A DNA stretch of 64,000 bases from Piezodorus guildinii (taxonomy: Eukaryota > Arthropoda > Insecta > Hemiptera > Pentatomidae), in assembly GCA_023052935.1 (NCBI GenBank), contig CM041292.1:175248400-175312399 (forward strand), read 5' to 3'. Below, one piece after another: positions 56,286 to 64,000 of this stretch (position 1 is the first letter of the stretch; each line of letters starts with the position of its first letter). Made by a program: the position numbers and the translations under genes. Below the pieces are notes generated by a model. That model did not search any database. It was not told where the DNA came from and saw nothing but the letters and a program-made list of their open reading frames with translations.

Positions 56286-58015
56286 AAAAGAAAATAATTA
56301 TATAATGACGAAATTTACACTTTGGTTATCTTTTCTTTAATTCAACAGAATCATCTCATGAAGACTTTTTTGTTTTATACATTTTTTGTTCTCTCTCTCT
56401 GTCTCTCTTTCATTATTTTAAATATACTGATGGCCAGACATTACATTGACAAATAAGATGCAGATATGTAAACAAAATATAAAGTTATATGAAGTTGCTA
56501 ATATAATTCACTTAAAAACAATTCTTTCAGAATAAATAAATATAATAGATAAAATATTTTCACCATATTTTTTAAATTTATTTTTTGACAATTTGTCCCA
56601 GACCACTTGTCCAGTTCGTTTCTTTCTAGATCTATCGGATCCAACTTGGTAAATTTGTTTGACCACTTATACTCAGAAATGTAGCCAACCTACATTTTAG
56701 TTGTTAAGTGTTCTTAATTAAAGATTTAATTTTTGCATGAAAAAGCAAAATTTGAGTTTTTAGCTTTACAAAAGCAAAAATAATATGTTGGAGAATTCTG
56801 TTGGATGTATTGTCATAAATAATAATAGTAAAAATACTTTTGGAAACAAATTTATTGGTGGTATTAATACCCCGTTGTTTTTTTTTTATTTTTAACTTTC
56901 TTTTTTTTATCTTATGTGATATTCATATGATTGATTACCTTAACCTTATGTTCCTAATATAAGAGTTCCTGATATAACTTTCGAGTTAAATAATTCAACC
57001 AAATTTGATAACTTTAAATTGATTAGAAAATACTCACACTTGACTATTTCCACCAAATTTCGCTATTATTTTACGTGATTGTTTATTTTTAGTTTGATAT
57101 TTTTTAGAGTAATATATGCTTGATTTTTAAAATATATTAATTGATACATTTCTAATAATAACCATATAATAGCACATATTTATAATATATGAACTACAGA
57201 CCTTGTAGTTAATGTCTACGTCTGATTTTTTACAGTGTTTTTCCTCCTTTCTAACCATACGTTTTTGCTTATTATTTGTCTCTAAATTGTGAATTTTTAC
57301 ATATTCTCAAAATATATGTCAGTCTTAATTCTATTAAGAGTAAAGTTAAAAACTCGATTAGCTTCATGAGGGAGTTTATAAGAGTTACCTGTGAAAAGGA
57401 TAAAGTCCTCGATAATTTGGGAGAGCAAAAAAGCTAGTGAATGGAATAATTTTTTTTTTTTAGACCAGTTAAATTAAACGCGTTCCGGTGTTTGTTTACG
57501 AGGTTAACGTTGAAAAAGCTCGGTTCGATAATTATTTTTAATATTTTTTTTTTTATAATTAGGGTCAAGGCGTTTTCTTCGACTTCGAGAGACTTTCAGT
57601 GACAAGCCCTCCAGCATCCTGGAAAGGAATACTAGTTATCTAGTTTACAGCTTTCTAAAATCACTAAAACTAGTCGTTTCTAGTAGGTTTTGTCTAGTCC
57701 TACTTTCTCTACGTTTATAGTTTTCCTATTAAGATACAAAGACCGGACTGACTTCCATAATACATTCCAATAGAAACAAAATCAGTACAAGCAGCAGATA
57801 AAATATGTACATAAACATTTACATCTAATGACCAGCCTATTTTCGATGAAACATTTAACTTTGGTTTTATTTTAATAAAATTAAATACATTTCTAAACAT
57901 GAGCATAAATTAGTAAATAGTGCATGTCATGTGTCTCTATTTGAAATCAGTTAGTTTACTAAATTACTAAAAGTTCTGTTCCTTATTCGGTACTGATGCA
58001 CGCAAATGAAACCGA
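56286..58015. other. Long unassigned stretch
   Basis: 1.7 kb of AT-rich sequence. GATGGCCAGACATTACATTG at 56430 weakly recalls the LINE tail at 34785. No gene seen. Confidence 0.45.
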
Positions 58016-58033
58016 GAGCTTGTATAGTATACG

Positions 58034-58040
58034 AGTATAT

Positions 58041-58112
<72 letters not shown>
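58034..58112. repeat. (TA)n microsatellite
   Basis: About 75 bp of TA repeats with one break. Opposite-strand open frames across it are artefacts. Confidence 0.95.
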
Positions 58113-58115
<3 letters not shown>

Positions 58116-58544
58116 TTTTTCTTTTTTTTTAATTATTATTATTTTGACGCGAAACGGCCTTATAGACCAAGCAAATATCATTTTCTCAAAACTTTCCTCA
58201 CACATTCCCCTCTATTTCTCTCTTCCAAACTCTTCTTTCTTCCTCGCTCCATACTCTCTCCTTTCTCACCTCTTTAGCACCCACAAGGACCTTTACCTTC
58301 CCTAATTTTTCCCTATATTAATCTCTATCGAGACCGTCCTGATTTGAGATTCCAAACCTCACTGTTTCTTTCCTTATCTTTCTGTTCCTTTTCTGAATGT
58401 ACTCTTCGGTCCTTTTATACCCATTTCCTTATTTATTCTGCTCGGACTCATCCTTACCATATGCCCGTAGAAACGCACAATATATTTTATATTGTACACG
58501 TTCTATGCGATTATTTGTTGATATAAGAGTATGTGGACGAAGTA

Positions 58545-58990
58545 TAAACGAGGTAGAAAGTCCAAGATTAAGTATGATGGTGATTACAAACAGTTAAAGG
58601 ACTCTCAGCACAACTAAATGCAAGTGCATCTACCGTTTACAGACATTTAAAGTGTATTGGGAAAGTAAAAAAGCTCGATACATGGGTACCTCTTGATCTC
58701 ACTGAGCGGCATGTTTCAAAACATACCGTGCAAAAATTGAAAGAACTGGGCTACGAAGTTCTTCCGCACCTACCATATTCTCCCGACTTGTCTCCAACGA
58801 ATTACCACCTGTTCAGGAATTTAGACAACTTCGTCAAAGGAAAGCTTTTTGAAAATTATGATCAAGTGAAAAGTGCGTTTTCAGATTTTGTTTCACTTCA
58901 AAGCTCAGAGTTTTTCAGTTCGGGGATAAAAAAGTTGGTGTCACGTTGGGAAAAATGTGTAGAAAAAGAAGGTAAATACTTCGAATAAAA
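58545..58990 (+). pseudogene. Mariner transposase with catalytic core deleted
   Basis: LSAQLNASASTVYRHLKCIG, KVKKLDTWVPLDLTERHVS, then directly TVQKLKELGYEVLPHLPYSP, DLSPTNYHLFRNLDNFVKGK, and GIKKLVSRWEKCVEKEGKYF to a stop at 58988. The join at about 58722 removes the region with the first two catalytic Asp residues. The third (YSPDLSPTNYH) is retained. The C-terminal 86 codons remain open. A different mariner lineage from 53815. Confidence 0.85.
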
Positions 58991-59064
58991 TTATCTTGTT
59001 TTCATATCGTATTTTTAATAAAAATCCTTTACCTTTAAAACGGACATTTCATGTGACACAATCC

Positions 59065-59790
59065 AATAGTTGTAAACCAAATTCAATGATTCTTTTTTTC
59101 ATTTGGTCCAAAATGTTTTTGGAGAATAGCACTGGGATCTTCTGGAACCCTGATTAGCTATCTACTTGTGAATGGCAAAGTTTAGTTTGTCTTTACCGAG
59201 TGTATAACGTAAACCATTAGTTCTAGATAATTGTTTTGATCCTAATAAAGTTAATTTTCATTGATTATAAATAATTTTCATTGTATTATTGACATGTAAT
59301 ACTTTTTTTTTTTTTTTTGTTTAACGCGCTTTACTGATTCTAAAACCCTATACACACTTTTCTCTATCTTCAAAAATAACTGAGTTATGAACGTATTTAT
59401 ATGAGCAATTTCAATTTTTTTTTCTTTTTCTCTTTTATATAATTATTCCGTTTTTTTTGGTTAAAAAACAACAAATTTTTTATATAAAAAATAACTGAGT
59501 TATTGAATACAATCCTTTTAATCGGCCGCCATTTTAATACTAACCAGCTGATATCAACGTCTAGGTTTCAGGATCATCTTTGCATGGACTAGTATTTTTG
59601 TGGCGAATTAAAAAAAAATGGTCCAGCAGTTTCGGAGATATGCCGCGGACGGCGGACAAACGGATTTTTTTGTTATTCGTTATTCGGATTCTACGCATCT
59701 TGAAACGTAAGTCCTCAGATTTTGAGCAGGGGTAATTTTTTTTTTTTTTTTGGTCGATTACAAAGGTTGATTATTAAATAAAAATAATAA
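59065..59790 (-). repeat. Repeat family B, longest copy
   Basis: AAACCAAATTCAATGATTCT, TCTTCTGGAACCCTGATTAG, CAAAAATAACTGAGTTATG, CGGCCGCCATTTTAATAC, CGGAGATATGCCGCGGACGG, CGTTATTCGGATTCTACGC. Gives the block order for the family. Confidence 0.7.
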
Positions 59791-59809
59791 ACCAACATAA
59801 GAATTATAT

Positions 59810-60392
59810 TGTTTCGTGGGAATCATATGTTCTATAATAAATAATATAACAATATAAAACTGTCAGGTACAATAATTACTTACGGTTATGCCCTATCCGT
59901 CATTTTACATTATCTTCTACTACATTTTTTATAAGATAATATTTTTTTTTTTAAATCTTTAGCTTTCCAACGAAATATACATTTATATTGATTTTCTTAT
60001 GTTCGAAAAAAAAAAATTCCTTCAAAAAGTTTGTTAGCTCTTTTCTCCTTTAGCTTATTATCAAATTTCGTTCAATTTGCTTTGTTTAGGTTTTTCACCA
60101 ATGCTAACCAGATGATACGGTTAATTTTTGGAATTTAAATTTAACATTGATACAGCGAGTTTATTATAAATCGTAAAAAGGCTCAAAACACATTGTTTAA
60201 AATGGTTCTTTTGGCGAGCTGATTGTGGTGAAAATTTTGCTATAACATTTCACACATATCGCTTTAAAACGATTTGCCATTTAGACTCAGGGGGCCCTGA
60301 AATGTGTATTTCCAGTAAAAGCTCGAATTCCAAATTGTTTATAAGCAATACTTTCCCTTACTGTATATGTCATATGTTGGTAAGTGAAAGAA
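59810..60392 (+). repeat. Family H, copy lacking the TCTGG end
   Basis: From the GGTTATGCCCTATCCGTCA block to the hairpin end (TACTGTATATGTCATATG, TTGGTAAGTGAAAG). Internal shortening near 60140. Confidence 0.75.
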
Positions 60393-60614
60393 AGTAAAAA
60401 AGAAATAAATCATCATATGGTAATCTAGGTTCACTAATAACTGTAACAAGAACAAAAGTAGAGAATAAAAAGCAGCGTGAAATGAAGTGAAATATATAAA
60501 AACTGATATTATTATTTTATTAAAATATTTCGGTCATCTGGTTGCTTGGCAACACGCACTAACCTACTCGGCCATCCCGCACCCTATACTACCTTGTACC
60601 ATGTTAATGATTAT

Positions 60615-61260
60615 CGTTTGTTTGTTTATTCGTTTAACGTCACTTTATGCTACTATGGCTAATCGGACGATGCTACAGTGGGAGATCTAAATTTTGCCTA
60701 TCCAGGTTTTATTAGGATAGGGATCTTTAACGAGTACCTGACATCGCACAGCCTCGGGACCACCTTTTAACGTCCCCTCCGATTTTAACGTCCCCTCCGA
60801 TATATTTTTTTAAAATTTATTTATTTATTTATTTTTTATTTTTATTTGTTTTATTATTTATTTATTTTTTTTTGTAATTTAACCTGATATATGTTTGTCT
60901 TTTGCTAATGCTGCTTCTTACTAGTGATTATTCTTATTTATTCTTATTTCATTATTCTTAGTAGTTAATTGTTTTCAACTATTTGTTGTTATTAGTTTTT
61001 TAGTGAAACAATTGTTCATTATTTAACCTTAAATTAGTTTCTAAAAATGAGTGTCTGGCACTGATGACCGAGATGTTTTGTGCCAATAAAATATAACAAC
61101 CAACCAACCAACCAACCAACCAACGTCCCCTCCGAAGGACGGGCATAACTAAGGATTTTTTACTCCCATTAAAAAAATCCTAGTGCCACCCGCAGGATTA
61201 AACCCGCAACCTTTGGCATAGAAAGCTGTTATGCTAGCAACTACGCTATGGGTAACTCCC
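60615..61260 (-). mobile_element. SINE-C interrupted by a LINE tail
   Basis: 3' tail GTTTGTTTGTTTATTCG at the left and reversed head GGGTTAACTCC-like at the right. Flanked by TTAATGATTAT (60604-60614, 61261-61271). Without the insert it is about 310 bp, the family length. Confidence 0.85.
60785..61121 (+). mobile_element. LINE 3' end nested in SINE-C
   Basis: A/T-rich UTR ending CTGATGACCGAGATGTTTTG, CCAATAAAATATAACAACC and a (CAAC)n tail of about six units. ACGTCCCCTCCGA flanks it; at the left this string is present twice in tandem. Confidence 0.7.
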
Positions 61261-61301
61261 TTAATGATTATTAAAACCTCTATTGGATTCTCAAAACACT
61301 A

Positions 61302-61778
61302 TTTCGCTAAAGTATTGGTGTATGGTGACATAAAAGAAATATAATATAAATGGAATTTCCGATTTCTGCACAATTTGCTCCAGACACTATAAAATGGCGG
61401 CGTTTAGATCTGATTTTTTTTTCTTTTCTTTTTTAATTTTTTTGGAAGTTTTTCTTTATAAACACTTAAATGAGCACACATTGCCTTCCTTTTGTCACTT
61501 AATTACTTTATTTCATAAGCTTTCATATCTGTCAACGTTTCGGGGCTGTTTCCCCATTTTCAAAAGTTATTTTTTTATATAAATGCTTTTTTACATATAA
61601 CCCATTATTTTATTTCATAGCACACTGCTATTTGTCCTCATGGGTGTTCATTCACTTTTTCGCTAAAGTATAGGTGTATGGTGACATAAAAGAAATATAA
61701 TATAAATGGAATTTCCGATTTCTGCACAATTTGCTTCAGACACTATAAAATGACGGCGTTTAGATCTGATTTTTTTTT
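61302..61778 (+). repeat. 121-bp direct duplication 235 bp apart
   Basis: 61302-61422 and 61658-61778 differ at three positions by my reading. Both include ACATAAAAGAAATATAATAT and ACTATAAAATG(G/A)CGGCG. The gap contains CAACGTTTCGGGGCTGTTTC. Confidence 0.85.
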
Positions 61779-62439
61779 ACAAATAGATAATATCTGATAT
61801 AACCTTTTTTACGTTCCATTATCACCAAGGCTGACCGATGAGCGAACAATTTTGCGAAACGTTGCTAGTTCAATCTTCAATGAAGGTAGTAAGAGATTAC
61901 CTTACAACATTTGTACAAGGCAACTACACATATAGGGTTATTTGTAAGATATACCTTCGGAGTAAACGGCAGTGCTGTAGTAGGGTTCGCACCTATTAAG
62001 GTGAAATTAATTAAAAGAACACCTGTTCTCATCCCAAGCTGACCTTTCTTCGAGTACTGACCCACGGAGAGGTCTCAGTCAGCGGCCAATACCGACTTGA
62101 GGATTGCACCATGTAGGCCTTCACCTGACAGACTATCCCCCACCAAACAGATGTGCATGAATATTAAGCAGTCCTTAGGGTATATATTGCTACTATATAT
62201 AAATACTGGCGGTTTTGAGTAGTGTAGATAAGTAGGTTGATTCTGATATTGGTCAGACAATTGAAGATTGAGAAATCCTGGTGTCCGCAATGATATTATG
62301 GAGATCAGTAAAATGAATATACTAACCATTTTAAGACAACCAATAACCTTCATAACTAAAATTAAAAACCAATCATTTTCGACTATTATTAGAGTAATTA
62401 ATTATAATTATCTTACCTACACCGTTGAGTATATGATGG
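61779..62439. other. Unassigned stretch with a GAAACGTTG motif
   Basis: 61826-61856 reads GGCTGACCGATGAGCGAACA, ATTTTGCGAAACGTTGC, resembling a degenerate hammerhead core. A 92-codon minus-strand frame (62075-62353) has no recognised motif. Confidence 0.4.
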
Positions 62440-62710
62440 GGCAGCATGTGGTTGTGTGATTAGCACGCCAGTTTACCCAGGTAAAGATTTTGTGTGAATT
62501 TTTCTCAAGTATATAATTAAATTGGGATTTAATCATAATCTCCTTCCGGGTATGAGAGACTCGTCAGCCAACTGGTGGACAACCACTAGGGATTGATGAC
62601 CCTACGCTATAAACATATCATCAATAGTCGCAGAGTGGAATCTTAGGAAACTAGAAATGACTAAGAGTCTACACGGTCTGTCGCGCCAACAAAAAAGAAG
62701 AAACAATTGG
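62440..62710 (+). mobile_element. SINE-A copy 3
   Basis: Eroded head, body GGGTATGAGAGACTCGTCAG and GGGATTGATGACCCTACGC, end GGTCTGTCGCGCC plus A-rich tail. Flanked by GTATATGATGG (62429-62439, 62711-62721). Confidence 0.85.
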
Positions 62711-62721
62711 GTATATGATGG

Positions 62722-63574
62722 TTATTTTTATTGTTGGCCGTTAAGAATATATGATGGAGAATTTAGTTGAGGCTGAGGTCATCAAGAAAAACACTAATTA
62801 TATAATCTTATTATATTGTGTGCCGACGTTTCGGCTTCCTTTGTGTGCCTAAATCAGGGATTAGAAAAACAAGATAACAACCAATAGAATTACAAATAAA
62901 ATTATAGTGAGTTAAGTACAATAATAAGATAGCATTGATAAAACTTACCGGCAATCTAAATTTCTACTTCCCAGTTAACCGTTTATCATCTCCGTCAAAA
63001 ATATTCGAGAAAAACTCTCTTTCGGCTTCTAAATTTACTTAATGTATTTGATACAACATTATTACGATTTCCAGTACGGCTTTAAACAAAACCATTCCAT
63101 GATACAAAATATTTCTGTCCAACGTGTTTTTAGATAGTAGTCATGCCTTCATTTGGAAATCAAAATCATTTGGAAAAATTGTAGAAGGCAGTTTTAGATC
63201 GCGTGTTTTCTTATAAAGCGATTACTGAGCCCGCGAAGAAAGTACCTCAATATTGACTATATCTGAAGATAAAACTAAACTTTAGCGGGCTATTTTATGC
63301 CAAACGTTATATTAATTAAACTGGTCCTTCATGAATTGAATTTTTATTTCAGATTTGATTACATCATTTTATTAAATGAACCCATAAAATACACCATCAT
63401 TGCTTAAAAGCTACCTAAGATAGTATCAATCTTGATCATTTATTCTATCATCACATTTTTCAATTTCTGATAAGACAAGCAGTATTGGCTACTAAGTTAC
63501 ATACCTCCTAGATCCATCCATACACCATAACATTAGTACCGCATTAATAATTATTGTAAATAGTAGTTTATCAT
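62722..63574. other. Unassigned stretch with a possible Penelope-type end
   Basis: 62820-62862 contains GTGCCGACGTTTCGGCTTCC and GTGCCTAAATCAGGGATTAG, the style of end seen in Penelope-like elements. Rest unrecognised. Confidence 0.4.
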
Positions 63575-63695
63575 GTTTATCTTGTCTGTTGGCCAGACAT
63601 ATTGTATATTTAAACTGTACAAAGCTGTTATTCTAAAGGGACCCAGTCCCAGAATAAAAATTATTTCTATCTATCTATCTATCTATCTATCTACC
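63575..63695 (+). mobile_element. LINE 3' end with (CTAT)n tail
   Basis: TTGGCCAGACATATTGTATA, GACCCAGTCCCAGAATAAAA, ATTATTTCTATCTATCTATC. Second copy of the type at 34785; here the tail is a tetranucleotide repeat. Confidence 0.6.
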
Positions 63696-63832
63696 GCCGC
63701 CACCTCCTCCCAATCCTCCCAGCCCTGGGCCTTTATCCTTTGATGGAATGTTAGCTATCACTGCATAAATAATTATTATATAATTATATTAACGTAACTT
63801 TTAGTGACAGGTGTAGATTACAATAAATAACG

Positions 63833-63835
<3 letters not shown>

Positions 63836-63878
<43 letters not shown>

Positions 63879-64000
63879 CTTTTATTAATTTATTGAAATC
63901 GGAAAAGGAAAAGGTTTAGTCTGGAACAGAAAGCTTTGGATTTGACTCAGATAAGATTGAATTTGACTTGAAAAAGGTTAAATCAGACTGAGAAGTAATA
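63836..64000 (+). repeat. A39 run plus start of a second roughly 21-bp array
   Basis: Thirty-nine A followed by degenerate units (GGAAAAGGTTTAGTCT, GGATTTGACT, GAATTTGACTTGAAAAAGG) running off the window. Parallels 26183-26490. Confidence 0.55.

Noticed and set aside
58006..58305. 99- and 84-codon ORFs rich in Tyr-Ile
   Set aside because: Translated (TA)n microsatellite; same at 34580-34771.
61302..61778. LTR retrotransposon or solo LTR pair
   Set aside because: Direct repeats of 121 bp only 235 bp apart, no TG...CA ends, primer-binding site or polypurine tract seen.

Overview
This is AT-rich nuclear DNA from an arthropod, almost certainly an insect. The evidence is its content: jockey-, RTE- and R1-type LINE debris, mariner and Tc1 relics, four tRNA-headed SINE families and one GC-rich exon of an SLC17-type transporter. 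A sap-feeding hemipteran is only a guess. I see no prokaryotic features, rRNA, CRISPR array or functional tRNA gene. Only one host-gene exon is convincing (23936-24129, + strand). The rest reads as intronic or intergenic sequence built from layered transposons.

The dominant component is one non-coding repeat, here called family H. It is about 0.88 kb when complete, with roughly 30 full or partial copies on both strands. By my hand boundaries it covers about 15 kb, near a quarter of the window. One end is TCTGGTGCGCGCAACACACG and the other is an AT hairpin, CTATATATGAAATATATAG. A 14-bp inverted repeat (ACTTTCACTTACCT) lies just inside one end and at the other, and there is an internal (CA/GT)n tract. 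Copies also occur in head-to-tail tandem. This resembles Helentron-associated (HINE/DINE-1-like) elements, but no transposase is present and the class is inference. Strand for family H is given with the TCTGG end as 5'.

Layout: 1-8.8 kb is mostly family H, with nested SINEs and LINE scraps. 8.9-10.1 kb is a DNA element with GAGACGTTG termini. 10.9-19.2 kb holds SINE-B and SINE-C copies, repeat family B, an RTE fragment and the first H+SINE-C composite. 20-25 kb holds an RTE fragment, the second composite and the SLC17 exon. 25.6-26.6 kb is a fold-back-like structure with a 21-bp array. 28.6-34.9 kb is more family H with jockey and RTE fragments. 35.8-37.8 kb is a Tc1 element rearranged into a palindrome that itself carries a GAGACGTTG element. 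39-45 kb is mixed debris. 45.9-48.4 kb is a young, 5'-truncated jockey LINE with an open frame and a 13-bp target duplication. 51.5-52.7 kb is a diverged tandem repeat. 53-64 kb holds SINE-A copies, mariner relics, LINE tails and, at the right edge, a second A39-plus-array structure.

Nothing here forms an operon or a multi-gene system. The informative content is the nesting order: family H was hit by SINE-C, SINE-D and a jockey tail; one H+SINE-C composite was then duplicated; SINE-B landed in family B; SINE-C was hit by a LINE; Tc1 was hit by the GAGACGTTG element; the intact jockey insertion looks youngest.
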